Assembly: GCF_007004135.1 (NCBI RefSeq) | Contig: NZ_VJMG01000021.1 | Span: 1 to 64,000 of the forward strand | Direction: 5' to 3' | DNA from: Affinirhizobium straminoryzae | Lineage (GTDB): Bacteria > Pseudomonadota > Alphaproteobacteria > Rhizobiales > Rhizobiaceae | DNA: 64,000 nucleotides | Part shown: one piece after another, positions 34,891-44,285 of the stretch | Layout: the number at the start of each line of letters is the position of its first letter | How positions within the stretch are numbered: the first letter of the stretch is position 1 | Notes under the pieces: generated by a model | What the model was told of the DNA's origin: nothing | Databases searched by the model: none | What the model saw: the letters and a program-made list of their open reading frames with translations, nothing else | Translations under genes and position numbers: made by a program

Positions 34891-35442
34891 TCAGCCCTTG
34901 CCACCGCGCCGCAGGTGTTCGTCCAGCCGCGGCATGATCTCCACGAAATTGCAGGGCATGTGCCGGTAGTCGAGCTGGGCTTTCAGAATGCCGTCCCAGG
35001 CATCCTTGCAGGCGCCGGGCGATCCCGGCAGCACGAAGATGAAGGTGGCGTTGGCAACACCGCCCGTCGCGCGCGACTGGATCGTCGAGGTGCCGATCTT
35101 GTCGTAGGAGATGCGGTGGAACACCTCGGAAAAGCCGTCCATCCGCTTCTCGAACAGCGGCTCCAGTGCTTCGGGCGTCACGTCGCGGCCGGTAAAGCCG
35201 GTTCCGCCTGTCGTGATCACCACGTCGATCCCGTCCGCCAGCGTCCAGTTGCGCACGGTCTCGAAAATGGCGTCGCGATCATCCGGCACGATGGCGCGCG
35301 TCACCAGCCGGTGGCCGGCCTCGGCAATGCGCGCCACCAGCGTATCGCCGGAGCGGTCGTCGGCGAGGGTCCGTGTGTCCGACACCGTCAGCACGGCAAT
35401 GCCGACCGGAATGAAGGGGCGGCTTTCATCAAGACGGTTCAT
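34891..35442 (-). CDS. moaB: Molybdenum cofactor biosynthesis protein B
   Basis: MoaB/MogA-type protein that adenylylates molybdopterin or assists molybdenum insertion; 183 residues. The MPT-binding motif TTGGTGFTGRDVTPEA and the LPGSPGACKDAW segment are intact. ATG 35442 was used; GTG 35445 is possible. It lies 3 bases after the ispE stop on the same strand and is the last gene of the TPR-ispE-moaB run. No other moa genes are present. Confidence 0.93.
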   Translation of the reverse strand: MNRLDESRPFIPVGIAVLTVSDTRTLADDRSGDTLVARIAEAGHRLVTRAIVPDDRDAIFETVRNWTLADGIDVVITTGGTGFTGRDVTPEALEPLFEKRMDGFSEVFHRISYDKIGTSTIQSRATGGVANATFIFVLPGSPGACKDAWDGILKAQLDYRHMPCNFVEIMPRLDEHLRRGGKG

Positions 35443-35445
35443 CAC

Positions 35446-36321
35446 TCACTCTCCGCAAACGGTGCTCGTTGGCTGAACATACCAGAGCGGATGCTGTTCC
35501 GTCAGCCTGCGGGCGGCACGCTCCGCCTCGGCGGGTGCCGCATAGAGGCCGAAGCAGGTGGCGCCGGAGCCGGACATCCGCACCAGTGACGCTCCGCTGG
35601 CCGCAAGCGCTCCGGACACCGTGACGATTTCATCGACCAAGGCGCGGGCCGGCGGCTCGAGATCGTTGCGCTGGCTGGCGAGGAAAGCCGTCCAGTCGGC
35701 CTGCCGATCGACGGGCAGCGGCGGCATCGGATCGTTGTCGCGCCACTCCAGACGGCGAAAGATCTCCGGCGTCGAGACCGAGACCAGCGGATTGACCAGC
35801 ACCAGCGCCAGGCTCGGGAGAGCCGGAACGGGGGTCAGCTCCTCGCCGATGCCGCGCGCCAGAGCGGGCCGGCTGGCAAGACACATCGGCACATCGGCCC
35901 CCAGCGACAGCGCCAGTGCCTTCATGGCGTCGTCCGGCAGGCGGATATTCCAGAGACGGCAGAGGCCGCGCAGGGTGGCCGCTGCATCCGCCGATCCGCC
36001 GCCGATGCCGGAGGCGATGGGCAGCGCCTTATCGAGCGTGATCGCCACCGGCGGCGTCGCGTGGCCGGTGGACCGAACGACTGTGCGCAAAAGGTCGCGC
36101 GCGCGAATGACGAGATTGTCCTGGGCTTCGCCGAGAAGCGCGCCGAACCGGCCCGTCACGCGAAAGCTATCCTCAGAAGCCGGGCTCAGATGCAGTCCGT
36201 CGCCATCGGTGGCAAAGGTCACCAGGCTGTCGAGCAGATGATAGCCATCCGCCCGGCGGCCGGTAACGTGCAGCGCCAGATTGATCTTGGCCGGCGCCGT
36301 TTCGCGGATGCTGCCTGTCAT
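35446..36321 (-). CDS. ispE: 4-diphosphocytidyl-2-C-methyl-D-erythritol kinase
   Basis: Phosphorylates CDP-ME in the non-mevalonate isoprenoid pathway; 291 residues. The GHMP kinase ATP loop LPIASGIGGGSADAAA is intact, as are the N-terminal APAKINLALHVTGRRADGYH substrate motif and the C-terminal MSGSGATCFGL motif. It lies 31 bases after the TPR gene and directly before moaB on the same strand. Confidence 0.95.
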   Translation of the reverse strand: MTGSIRETAPAKINLALHVTGRRADGYHLLDSLVTFATDGDGLHLSPASEDSFRVTGRFGALLGEAQDNLVIRARDLLRTVVRSTGHATPPVAITLDKALPIASGIGGGSADAAATLRGLCRLWNIRLPDDAMKALALSLGADVPMCLASRPALARGIGEELTPVPALPSLALVLVNPLVSVSTPEIFRRLEWRDNDPMPPLPVDRQADWTAFLASQRNDLEPPARALVDEIVTVSGALAASGASLVRMSGSGATCFGLYAAPAEAERAARRLTEQHPLWYVQPTSTVCGE

Positions 36322-36352
36322 TGCCTCAGGATGTCACTCTGGTCGGAGGGTC

Positions 36353-38407
36353 TCAGTTGGCGGGGCCCGGCAGTTCCAGCACCTGGCCGGGGAACAGCCG
36401 GTCCGGGTTGCGACGAAGCGCCGGATTGGCCCGGATCAACTCGCGGAACCGGTCGCCGTCGCCGAGCTGCTCCACCGCAATCTTCCACAGCGTGTCGCCG
36501 TCATTGACCGTGTAGTTGGAGGGCTTTGCGTCGCTTGTCGCATCCTGCTGCGCGGCAACGGCAGGTGCGGTCGCCGCAGGCGAGGCCATGGCGGTCTTCA
36601 CCGGCGGCGGGCCGGCATCGGCAAGACCCTCGCGGATCTTCTGCTCGATCTTCGGAATTTCCGTCAGCTCCGGCTTCATGGTCAGCGCGCGCTGCCACTG
36701 GTATTTTGCCTCGAGCTTGCGGCCCACGCGCCAGTAGGCATCGCCCAGATGGTCGTTGATCGCGGCATCGCCGGCGCGCAGTTCCACGGCTCGCTCCAGC
36801 TCTTCCACCGCCTCGTCGTAGCGGCCGAGACGATAATAGGCCCAGCCGAGCGAATCGACGATGTAGCCGTCATCGGGACGCAGCTCGACGGCCTTGCGGA
36901 TCATCTCCAGGCCCTCGTCGAGATTGCGGTTCATGTCGACCCAGGAATAGCCGAGATAGTTGAGAACCGAGGGCTGGTCCGGATTTAGCTCCAGCGCCTT
37001 GCGGAAATTCGGTTCCGCCTTGTCCCATTCCTTCAACCGTTCATAGGCAATGCCGCGCTGGAAGAAGATCGACCAGTCGGACTGGCGCGGCACGGGGCCG
37101 ACCACGTCGACGGCGCGGTCGTAGTTGCGCGCCATTTCCGCATAGTCCTTGGCATCGGAGAGAACGCTGCCATAGGCGATGTAGCTGCGAAGGTCGGTCG
37201 GGTCGGAGGCGATCAGGGACTGCAGGTGCTGGCGCGCCCCGGCCACATCGCCTGACTGGGCCAGCGTCAGGCCAAGCTGCAGCTCGGAAATGCGGCGCAT
37301 GGGAGAGCCTTCCGGCACCCGGCCGTACAGCTCGATTGCCTGCTTCGGCTGCTCCAGCTTCTCGGCAATGCCGCCAAGCAGGATCAGCGTGTCGGCGCTC
37401 TTCGGATCGAGTGCATGCGACATTTGCAGATAGAGCGAGACCATTTCCTCCGCGCCCTGGCGGTTCAGCGCGCTGCCGACGGAAAACAGCACGCTGGCAG
37501 CGCCTTCCACGGCATTGGTCACCTGCTGCTCGGGCTTCTCGCCCTTTTCGATGCTCTGGCGGAGCGCCTTCAGCGGCGCGTAATTTGTCACCAGCCGCTC
37601 GGCCACGGAAATGGCATCGAGTGCCTGCTGCTTGCGGCCATCGGCGGCTTCCATCCGGGCGAGCGCCATCACGGCGCGCATGAAGGTATCCGGCGTGGTG
37701 GCCACACCTTCCTCGCTGGTGATCGCCGCCTTCAGATAGGTCCGGGCGGTCGCATCGTCGCCGGACATCAGCGCCATGCTGCCGATCTGGTAATCGGTGA
37801 ACACCTTGAACCAGTCCGGCCCCTTGAGACCCTTGACGAGGCTGATGGCGTCCTTGCCCTTGCCGGCGCCAACCTTGGCCCAGGCGGATATCAGCGCCTG
37901 CGTCAGCCGGTCGAGATCGTTCAGGCCCTTGTAGGCCAGCACCTTCTCGGCTTCCTGATAATCGCCCTTGCGAATGGCATCGAGGCCACGCACGATCTTG
38001 GTGATGCGCTCCACCGAGGTGTCTTCCTTCAGCGCATCCACCTGCTTCAGGCTCTCGTCGAATTCGCCGTTCATCAGGAGCGAGATCATCAGCCGTTCGC
38101 GGATGTCGAGATTGGCCGGGTCGAAATCGAGCGCCTTGCGGTAAAGCGCGATGGCTGTTGCGTAGTCATGGTCGACATCGGCCGTGCGGGCAGCCAGGAA
38201 GGCGCCTGAAAAACTGTTCACGCGGCTGGCGTCGAAGGCGGGCTCTTCGGTTACCGGATCATTGGCGGGTGCGGCGACGGGCTGGGTGACGGCAGGTTGC
38301 TGCGTCTGGTCCTGTGCGCCGGCCAGATGAGGCGTTGCCGTCGCCAGCAGAAGCACGGCGCCGAAGGCCGCGCTGGAAAGCAGACGATGGGCGAGTTTCT
38401 GCCGCAT
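36353..38407 (-). CDS. Exported tetratricopeptide repeat protein with C-terminal LysM domain
   Basis: A 684-residue envelope protein. It has a signal peptide (QKLAHRLLSSAAFGAVLLLATA, cleavage near AGAQ). TPR-like repeats fill about 60-580, clearest near the end (SVLNYLGYSWVDMNRNLDEG, VDSLGWAYYRLGRYDEAVEE, DHLGDAYWRVGRKLEAKYQW). After an Ala/Pro linker a LysM domain closes the protein (about 630-684: YTVNDGDTLWKIAVEQLGD ... FPGQVLELP), suggesting peptidoglycan binding. ATG 38407 has GAGAGG 7 bases upstream; ATG 38422 does not. It heads the operon with ispE and moaB. Function unknown; a periplasmic scaffold or assembly role is inference. Confidence 0.88.
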   Translation of the reverse strand: MRQKLAHRLLSSAAFGAVLLLATATPHLAGAQDQTQQPAVTQPVAAPANDPVTEEPAFDASRVNSFSGAFLAARTADVDHDYATAIALYRKALDFDPANLDIRERLMISLLMNGEFDESLKQVDALKEDTSVERITKIVRGLDAIRKGDYQEAEKVLAYKGLNDLDRLTQALISAWAKVGAGKGKDAISLVKGLKGPDWFKVFTDYQIGSMALMSGDDATARTYLKAAITSEEGVATTPDTFMRAVMALARMEAADGRKQQALDAISVAERLVTNYAPLKALRQSIEKGEKPEQQVTNAVEGAASVLFSVGSALNRQGAEEMVSLYLQMSHALDPKSADTLILLGGIAEKLEQPKQAIELYGRVPEGSPMRRISELQLGLTLAQSGDVAGARQHLQSLIASDPTDLRSYIAYGSVLSDAKDYAEMARNYDRAVDVVGPVPRQSDWSIFFQRGIAYERLKEWDKAEPNFRKALELNPDQPSVLNYLGYSWVDMNRNLDEGLEMIRKAVELRPDDGYIVDSLGWAYYRLGRYDEAVEELERAVELRAGDAAINDHLGDAYWRVGRKLEAKYQWQRALTMKPELTEIPKIEQKIREGLADAGPPPVKTAMASPAATAPAVAAQQDATSDAKPSNYTVNDGDTLWKIAVEQLGDGDRFRELIRANPALRRNPDRLFPGQVLELPGPAN

Positions 38408-38525
38408 GAAGGTGCCTCTCATGAAAAGCTGTCGGCAGCACTGTGGCTGCCATGGGAATCCTCGGCCGATGATTCACCACAGAATGGCTTTTTTAGAGCA
38501 GCTCCGCAAGAATCTCGCCGTTGCC

Positions 38526-38548
38526 GCGGGGGATCAAAAGCCCCCCGC
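38526..38548 (-). terminator. Possible terminator after polyprenyl synthase gene
   Basis: A G/C-only 7-bp stem (GCGGGGG and complement, 9-base loop) sits 6 bases past the stop of the leftward synthase gene. No T-run follows in the leftward direction, so it is only a possible terminator. Confidence 0.45.
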
Positions 38549-38553
38549 AATGC

Positions 38554-39570
38554 TCAGTTTACGCGCTCGATGCAGAAGTCGATCACTTCCATCAGCGCGG
38601 CCTTGTGGGCCGATTCCGGCAACGGCGACAGCGCATCGCGCGCGATCGTGCCGTAATGCTTGGCCCGCGCAATGGTGTCGCCGAGGCCATTGTACTTGCC
38701 GATCAGGGTCAGGGCGCGCGCCAGGTTCTCGTCGGTGCTCTCGCCCTGTTCGATCGCCGTTTTCCAGAAGGCGCGTTCGTCGGCCGTGCCGCGACGATAG
38801 GAGAGGATGACCGGCAGCGTGATCTTGCCTTCGCGGAAATCGTCGCCGACATTCTTGCCGAGATCGGCAGCCTTGCCACCGTAATCCAGCACGTCATCGA
38901 CCAGCTGGAAGGCGAGGCCGAGGTTCATGCCATAGGATTTCAGCGCGCCGCGGGTGGCCTTGTCGGTGGCCGCGATGATCGGCCCCACTTCCGCTGCGGC
39001 GGCAAACAGGGCTGCCGTCTTGGCGCGGATGACGGCCAGATAGTCATCCTCCGTCGTTTCCATGTTCTTGGCGACCGAGAGCTGCAGCACCTCGCCTTCG
39101 GCAATCACGGCGGCTGCGGAGGCAAGCACGTCGAGCGCGTCCAGCGACCCGACATCGACCATCATCTTGAAGGCCTGGCCGAGCAGGAAGTCGCCCACCA
39201 GAACGCTGGCCTGGTTGCCCCAGATCATGCGGGCGGTGGACTTGCCGCGGCGCATGTCGCTTTCGTCCACCACGTCGTCATGCAGCAGCGTTGCGGTGTG
39301 CATGAATTCCACGCTGGTCGCCAGCCGGATATGGCCCTCGCCCTCGTAGCCGAACATCTGGGCTGCCGCCAGCGTCAGCATCGGGCGCAGCCTTTTGCCC
39401 CCCGACGAGATCAGGTGATTGGCGACCTCCGGGATCATCTGCACATCAGATCCGGCCTTCGACAGGATCAGCTGGTTGACCCGATCCATGTCCGCCTTCG
39501 TCAGATCGACCAGCGGCTTGACGGATGCCTGCTTGTTTTTGCCCTCTTCGAGCGGAATAACGACGCCCAA
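38554..39570 (-). CDS. Polyprenyl (octaprenyl/decaprenyl) diphosphate synthase
   Basis: Builds the side chain of ubiquinone by condensing isopentenyl diphosphate; 338 residues. The first Asp-rich motif is LLHDDVVDESD, the second LVDDVLDYGG, and the GGKRLRPML motif is intact. Long-chain trans-prenyltransferase type. The start is TTG 39570 (reading MGVVIPLEEGKNKQ): AGGAGG lies 8 bases upstream and family members start with this sequence, whereas the upstream ATG adds unrelated residues. Product chain length (C40 or C50) cannot be read from the sequence; rhizobia use Q-10. Confidence 0.93.
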   Translation of the reverse strand: MGVVIPLEEGKNKQASVKPLVDLTKADMDRVNQLILSKAGSDVQMIPEVANHLISSGGKRLRPMLTLAAAQMFGYEGEGHIRLATSVEFMHTATLLHDDVVDESDMRRGKSTARMIWGNQASVLVGDFLLGQAFKMMVDVGSLDALDVLASAAAVIAEGEVLQLSVAKNMETTEDDYLAVIRAKTAALFAAAAEVGPIIAATDKATRGALKSYGMNLGLAFQLVDDVLDYGGKAADLGKNVGDDFREGKITLPVILSYRRGTADERAFWKTAIEQGESTDENLARALTLIGKYNGLGDTIARAKHYGTIARDALSPLPESAHKAALMEVIDFCIERVN

Positions 39571-39674
39571 TGAAATGGCCTCCTGTTCAAAATTTGTGCC
39601 GGACAATAGAAAGGGGCGCATGGCCCGGCAAGGGGCAAACGGAATTATGACCTAGATTTGAGGGGGTTTGCCCC

Positions 39675-39905
39675 ATGAAAGAACTGATCCGCGCCAATGA
39701 CGCGGTCCTGCTCTCCTACGCGGCGAGTCTGCTGAAGGATGCCGGCATTCCCTGCCTGGTGGCCGATCAGTCCATGAGCATACTCGAAGGTTCGCTCGGC
39801 CTCCTGCCGCGCCGCCTTCTGGTGGAGACGGAGAGGGAGCCGGCGGCACGTCGGCTGCTCTTCGATGCCGGGCTCGGCGCCGAGCTGAGGGATGGCGATG
39901 ACTGA
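39675..39905 (+). CDS. DUF2007 domain-containing protein
   Basis: A 76-residue protein matching DUF2007, a putative signal-transducing domain (MKELIRANDAVLLSYAASLLKDAGIPCLVADQ). Its stop overlaps the next gene's start by 8 bases, so the two are translated together. The family has a conserved neighbourhood next to the methyltransferase in rhizobia, as I recall. It diverges from the polyprenyl synthase. Confidence 0.88.
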   Translation: MKELIRANDAVLLSYAASLLKDAGIPCLVADQSMSILEGSLGLLPRRLLVETEREPAARRLLFDAGLGAELRDGDD

Positions 39906-40662
39906 CACGCTGGACGCCTTCCATCGTGGCCGCTTCCACCTGCTGCAGCCGAAGAATGGCGGCCACCGGGCCGGCATGGATGCGATGATGCTGGCAGCAC
40001 TGGTGGCAGACGAGCGGCCGGTGCGGGTGGCCGACCTCGGCGCCGGCGCGGGTGCGGCCGGTCTTGGCGTGGCCGCGCGGCTGCCGCGTGCCGAGGTGAC
40101 GCTGGTGGAGCGCTCGCCGTTGATGGCCGACTATGCGCGCCGCACCCTGCAGCTTGCCGAAAACGCGTTCCTCGCGGACCGCGTGCAGGTGGTGGAGGCG
40201 GATGTGACGCTGAAGGGCAGGGCGCGCGTCGCGGCCGGCCTGCCCGACGATCATTTCCACCACGTCATCATGAACCCGCCCTTCAATGACGGGCGCGACC
40301 GGCGCACGCCGGATGCGCTGAAGGCGGAAGCGCATGCCATGACCGAAGCCCTGTTCGAGGGCTGGCTGCGCACCGCCGGTGCGATCATGGTGCCGGGCGG
40401 GCAATTGTCGCTGATCGCGCGGCCGGAATCGGTCGGCGAGATCCTTGCCGCCTGCGGCCGGCGTTTTGGCGGGCTGGAACTGACGGCGATCCATCCGCGC
40501 CCTGGCGAGGACGCGATCCGCCTGCTCGTCACCGCGATCAAGGGCTCGCGCGCCCGGCTGAAATGGCGTGCGCCGCTCGTCATGCATGCGCAGGAAGGCC
40601 ACGCCTTCACGGACTTCGTGGATGACCTGAACAACGGCCGAACGGCCTATCCGCGCCGCTGA
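39898..40662 (+). CDS. tRNA1(Val) adenine-37 N6-methyltransferase-like enzyme
   Basis: SAM-dependent methyltransferase of the TrmN6/YfiC group, 254 residues. The SAM loop is DLGAGAGAAGLGVAARLP, the acidic residue follows in VTLVERSP, and the catalytic NPPF motif (VIMNPPFNDG) is typical of amino-group N6-methylases. The N-terminal QPKNGGHRAGMDAMMLAA matches TrmN6. ATG 39898 was chosen because GAGG is 8 bases upstream; ATG 39892 is only 2 bases from it. The exact target is not certain. Confidence 0.85.
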   Translation: MTDTLDAFHRGRFHLLQPKNGGHRAGMDAMMLAALVADERPVRVADLGAGAGAAGLGVAARLPRAEVTLVERSPLMADYARRTLQLAENAFLADRVQVVEADVTLKGRARVAAGLPDDHFHHVIMNPPFNDGRDRRTPDALKAEAHAMTEALFEGWLRTAGAIMVPGGQLSLIARPESVGEILAACGRRFGGLELTAIHPRPGEDAIRLLVTAIKGSRARLKWRAPLVMHAQEGHAFTDFVDDLNNGRTAYPRR

Positions 40663-40681
40663 CCGGTCGATTTCCGGGCCG

Positions 40682-42025
40682 TCAGCCGCCGGCACCCGAA
40701 AGCACATCGGCCACCAGCCTTACGTTCAGCCCGGTGATCAGCACGGCAATCGAAAGTGCTGCGAGCGTGACCCAGCGGGGGGCGGCAAGCGCGCCCATCT
40801 TGTCGCGGCTGGCGGTGAAGAAGACCAGCGGAAAGATCGCGAAGGGCAATTGCAGGCTCAGCACCACCTGGCTGAGGATCAGCAGCTCGGCGGTGCCCTT
40901 CTCGCCATACCAGAGCGCCACGAGGGCGGCGGGCACGATGGCAAGCGCGCGCGTTGCGAGCCGCCTGACCCAGGGTCTGACCTTCAGCCTGACGAAGCCT
41001 TCCATGACGATCTGGCCGGCCAGCGTCGCGGTGGTGGTGGAATTCAGCCCGCTGCACAACAGCGCCACGCCGAACAGCACCGGCGCCAGCGCGCTGCCGA
41101 GAAGGGGGGCGAGCAATGTGTGCGCATCGCCGAGTTCGGCCACATCGGTTTTGCCATGCGCATGGAAGGCGGCAGCGGCGAGGATCAGGATCGCCGCATT
41201 GACCAGCAGCGCGAAGGAGAGCGCCACGGTCGAATCCAGTGTGCTGTAGCGCAGCGCCTCGCGCTTGCCGGCCGTATCCTCAGGCAGCTGACGCGTCTGC
41301 AGGATGCCGGAATGCAGATAGAGGTTGTGGGGCATCACGGTGGCGCCGATGATGCCGATGGCGATATAGAGCATCTCCGGATTCTGCACGATGCCGCCGG
41401 AGGGCAGGAAACCCAGCCCGACGCCGGCCCAGTCCGGTTGCGCCAGAAACAGCTGGATGCCGAAACAGGTGCCGATGATTGCCGTCAGCGCGATCACGAA
41501 GGCTTCGATCCAGCGGAAGCCGAGCTTCTGCAGCATCAGGACCAGGAAAACGTCGAGCGCGGTGATCAGCACGCCGGCTTCCAGCGGAATGCCGAACACG
41601 AGCTGGATGCCGATGGCCGTGCCGATCACCTCGGCAATGTCGGTCGCGACGATGGCGATCTCCGCCAGCAGCCAGAGCGCGATGGTGACGGGGCGCGGAT
41701 AGCTGTCGCGGCAGGCGCGGGCAAGGTCGCGGCCGGTGGCGATCGCCAGCCGTGCGGCCAGCGCCTGCAGCAGCATGGCCATCAGGCTGGAGGTGAGCAC
41801 CACGAAGAGCAGCGTATAGCCGAATTGCGAGCCGCCGGCGAGCGAGGTCGCCCAGTTGCCGGGGTCCATGTAGCCGACCGCCACCAGATAGCCGGGGCCG
41901 ATGAAGGAGAGCGCCTTGCGCCAGCCCGGCCCGTGCCGCCGCACCCGGATCGAGCCATGCACATCCGACAGCGCCGGTTCGCCCGCGTCTTCGCGCCAGC
42001 CTCTGCCGCCTGCCGCCTGATCCAT
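40682..42025 (-). CDS. mntH: NRAMP-type divalent metal transporter
   Basis: Proton-coupled Mn2+ (or Fe2+) importer of the NRAMP family in the inner membrane, 447 residues and about 11 transmembrane helices. The TM1 metal motif GYMDPGN and the TM6 motif [10 protein letters not shown] are both intact. ATG 42025 has GGAGG 6 bases upstream; the open frame continues upstream but without homology. It faces the S49 gene. A Fur/Mur-like box sits about 40 bases before the start, so manganese control is likely. It appears inserted between the methyltransferase and S49 peptidase genes. Confidence 0.93.
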   Translation of the reverse strand: MDQAAGGRGWREDAGEPALSDVHGSIRVRRHGPGWRKALSFIGPGYLVAVGYMDPGNWATSLAGGSQFGYTLLFVVLTSSLMAMLLQALAARLAIATGRDLARACRDSYPRPVTIALWLLAEIAIVATDIAEVIGTAIGIQLVFGIPLEAGVLITALDVFLVLMLQKLGFRWIEAFVIALTAIIGTCFGIQLFLAQPDWAGVGLGFLPSGGIVQNPEMLYIAIGIIGATVMPHNLYLHSGILQTRQLPEDTAGKREALRYSTLDSTVALSFALLVNAAILILAAAAFHAHGKTDVAELGDAHTLLAPLLGSALAPVLFGVALLCSGLNSTTTATLAGQIVMEGFVRLKVRPWVRRLATRALAIVPAALVALWYGEKGTAELLILSQVVLSLQLPFAIFPLVFFTASRDKMGALAAPRWVTLAALSIAVLITGLNVRLVADVLSGAGG

Positions 42026-42065
42026 GTCTGCCTCCGAATTCTGTCTCATGGTCAGACAATCATTA

Positions 42066-42088
42066 ATGCAACTCATTCGCAATAGCAT
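42066..42088 (-). promoter_or_regulatory. Putative Mur/Fur-type box upstream of mntH
   Basis: The AT-rich segment starts ATGC and ends GCAT with an internal TTGCGAATGAGTTGC on the mntH strand, resembling the Fur/Mur binding sites of rhizobial mntH and sitA promoters. It lies 41 bases from the start. The match is from memory of related sites. Confidence 0.45.
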
Positions 42089-42242
42089 TTTCTCGCAATT
42101 CGTTTGGCAAGCGTGAGCTTCTTCGTACCAAGGTTGCTCCGGGCGGTGCGGGTTGCCGCTGACGCGGAATTTATGACGGCGGCCATTGCGCCTGCCGTTC
42201 CATTGCATACATCTCCGCAAACAGGTTGATGCAGGAGACGAC

Positions 42243-43112
42243 ATGGCAGGGTTCTGGACGCGGTGGATACCGAAGCGGCTGCGCAAGGAAGGTGTCACCA
42301 TTCCCGTGGTTCGACTGCATGGCACGATCATGGCCGGCGGCAGCCAGTTTCGTCCGGCGCTCAACCTTGCCAATGTGGCGGGTTCCCTCGAACGGGCCTT
42401 CTCGCGCAAGGATGCGCCGGTCGTGGCGATCTCCATCAATTCTCCGGGCGGTTCGCCCGTCCAGTCGCGGCTGATCTACCAGCGCATCCGGGCGCTGGCG
42501 GAGGAGAAGAACAAGCGCGTGCTGGTCTTCGTCGAGGATGTCGCGGCCTCCGGCGGCTACATGATCGCGCTCGCCGGCGACGAGATCCTGGTCGATCCGA
42601 CCTCCATCGTCGGTTCGATCGGCGTGGTGTCCGGTGGCTTCGGCTTTCCCGAACTCTTGAAGAAGATCGGCGTGGAGCGCCGCGTCTATACCGCCGGCGA
42701 GAACAAGGTGATCCTCGACCCCTTCCAGCCTGAGAAGGAAGGCGACATCGAATACCTGAAGACGCTTCAGCTCGAGATCCACAAGATCTTCATCGACATG
42801 GTGAAGATGCGCCGCGGCGAGCGGCTGGCCGATGATGCGACGATCTTTTCCGGCCTGTTCTGGACGGGGCTGCGCGGCGTCGATCTCGGGCTCGTCGATG
42901 GTATCGGCGAAATGCGCGAGGTTCTGAAGCGCCGCTACGGGCCGAAGACCCGGCTGGAACTGGTGGGCGCCAGCCGCGGCCTGTTCGGCCGCCGCGTGCC
43001 GGGCGTCCTCTTCGGCGGTGCTGATCGCGGTGGCGAGATTGCCGCATCGGCCGCCGCAGGGCTTGCCGCGACCCTCGAAGACCGGGCATTGTGGAGCCGT
43101 TACGGGCTCTGA
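42243..43112 (+). CDS. S49 family peptidase (SppA/SohB-like)
   Basis: Serine protease of the signal peptide peptidase A family, 289 residues. The nucleophile Ser103 lies in [13 protein letters not shown] and the Lys general base at 155 in [11 protein letters not shown], giving an intact Ser-Lys dyad; [15 protein letters not shown] is also present. There is no clear N-terminal signal, so it is a short SohB-like form probably at the membrane. AGGAG lies 7 bases before the ATG. It is followed after 15 bases by a small membrane protein. Confidence 0.9.
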   Translation: MAGFWTRWIPKRLRKEGVTIPVVRLHGTIMAGGSQFRPALNLANVAGSLERAFSRKDAPVVAISINSPGGSPVQSRLIYQRIRALAEEKNKRVLVFVEDVAASGGYMIALAGDEILVDPTSIVGSIGVVSGGFGFPELLKKIGVERRVYTAGENKVILDPFQPEKEGDIEYLKTLQLEIHKIFIDMVKMRRGERLADDATIFSGLFWTGLRGVDLGLVDGIGEMREVLKRRYGPKTRLELVGASRGLFGRRVPGVLFGGADRGGEIAASAAAGLAATLEDRALWSRYGL

Positions 43113-43127
43113 TCGCGGGGAGGTCTC

Positions 43128-43319
43128 ATGCCGCAACTTCTGTTTATCGCCATCGTGGCCGGCGGCGGATGGCTTCTCTATCGCAAGTTTGTGGCCGACG
43201 CCGAAAAACTGGCGCGTCGGCGGCGCGAGCAGGAACGCGAGCGCCAGACCGGCGCCATCGGCACGCTGGTGAAGGATCCGGCGACCGGCGAATATCGCGT
43301 GCAGCGGGAAGAGGATTAG
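43128..43319 (+). CDS. Small membrane protein, conserved hypothetical
   Basis: A 63-residue protein with one N-terminal hydrophobic helix (LLFIAIVAGGGWLLYRKF) and a strongly basic/acidic tail (KLARRRREQERERQ, ending VQREED). GGGAGG lies 6 bases before the ATG. It directly follows the S49 peptidase gene, so it is probably co-expressed and membrane-anchored with a cytosolic tail. The function is unknown. Confidence 0.75.
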   Translation: MPQLLFIAIVAGGGWLLYRKFVADAEKLARRRREQERERQTGAIGTLVKDPATGEYRVQREED

Positions 43320-43421
43320 ATTTCCGCGAGGTCAGGCCGGTGGCCGGCGGCTTTGCTGCGGGATGGCGAGAGACGAAAGGCGCTGGAGCACGGCCGGGAC
43401 GTGCCGGTATCATAAACCTCA

Positions 43422-43733
43422 TCAGCTACGGTCTTTGACGCGCCGCATCCAGTCACTGCCGGCGAAGCCGACGCAGAGGATCGTGACGGTCGCCGTCTCA
43501 TCGTCTACGACGAAGCAGATCACGGCCTCGCGCACCGCAACGGCGCGTAGTCCGGGCCGGATGTCATGGCGCAGACTGCCAATCTTTGGAAAATCGCCGA
43601 GCCTGGTGATGAAGCCGGTAATGTCGTCGGTTGCCTTTCTGGCGCTTGCAAGCCCTGCAAAGGGGACGATGTAATCCACGATGTCGAAGATATCCTGCTC
43701 CACCTGAGGATGGCTAACGACATGGTAACTCAT
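43422..43733 (-). CDS. ParE/RelE family toxin of type II toxin-antitoxin module
   Basis: A 103-residue protein of the ParE/RelE fold (SHPQVEQDIFDIVDYIVPFAG, then LGDFPKIGSLRHDIRPGLRAVAVREAVICFVV). ParE members poison gyrase and RelE members cut mRNA; the sequence does not decide between them. The start was set at ATG 43733, which overlaps the antitoxin stop by 4 bases (ATGA). The cognate antitoxin lies upstream. Confidence 0.85.
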   Translation of the reverse strand: MSYHVVSHPQVEQDIFDIVDYIVPFAGLASARKATDDITGFITRLGDFPKIGSLRHDIRPGLRAVAVREAVICFVVDDETATVTILCVGFAGSDWMRRVKDRS

Positions 43734-44008
43734 TCTGGGGAGCCGTACTTCTCGTCCAGCCGTGCCTTGATGCGTGCGGCCACAGAAGAGCCATCCCAGG
43801 TCACCCACTGATCCGCCGGCAAGGCGGCGCGGCGGCGAATCTCCTCGGCCATGTCGGTCAGCGGATCTTCGGCGTCCTGTTCGCCGAGCATCCGTTCCAT
43901 GCTGTCGGTCAGCACGCTGTCGATCGAGGGATAGCGGCCTTCCGCCACCAGCCGTTCGGCATGTCGCAGCAGATGTTCGGGCAGTTCGATGGTGGTTTTC
44001 ACGTTCAT
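43730..44008 (-). CDS. Ribbon-helix-helix antitoxin (ParD/CopG-like)
   Basis: A 92-residue antitoxin: an N-terminal RHH segment (MNVKTTIELPEHLLRHAERLV) followed by an acidic, probably disordered toxin-binding tail (LGEQDAEDPLTDMAEEIRRRA). ATG 44008 was used, with GAGGG upstream; the frame upstream is not homologous. It precedes and overlaps the toxin by 4 bases, the standard order. RHH proteins usually repress their own operon. The module lies directly upstream of glyQ and divergent from it; the 277-base gap between them shows no gene. Confidence 0.85.
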   Translation of the reverse strand: MNVKTTIELPEHLLRHAERLVAEGRYPSIDSVLTDSMERMLGEQDAEDPLTDMAEEIRRRAALPADQWVTWDGSSVAARIKARLDEKYGSPE

Positions 44009-44285
44009 GTCGGGCCCTCGCCGGAAGAGGGCCAGTCTAGGCGAAAATCGCTTCGCTGTCGCCCCTGTGATCTGAACCGACCCGGGGGAGGGCTGCTGCC
44101 CTGCGGCTCTTTGCGAGCGGTTTTCTGGCACGGTACGACACAGAGACGCTGGAAGGTCCGAAATACAGTCTTGCCAGACCGTGAGGATGTGCCGGGTGCA
44201 GCGAGAATGCGTGACCCTGCTTGACCCTTCCGGCCCGCCGTGGCACCAGACGGCGCACGTTTCATAAAACAGGCCGGACATTGCC

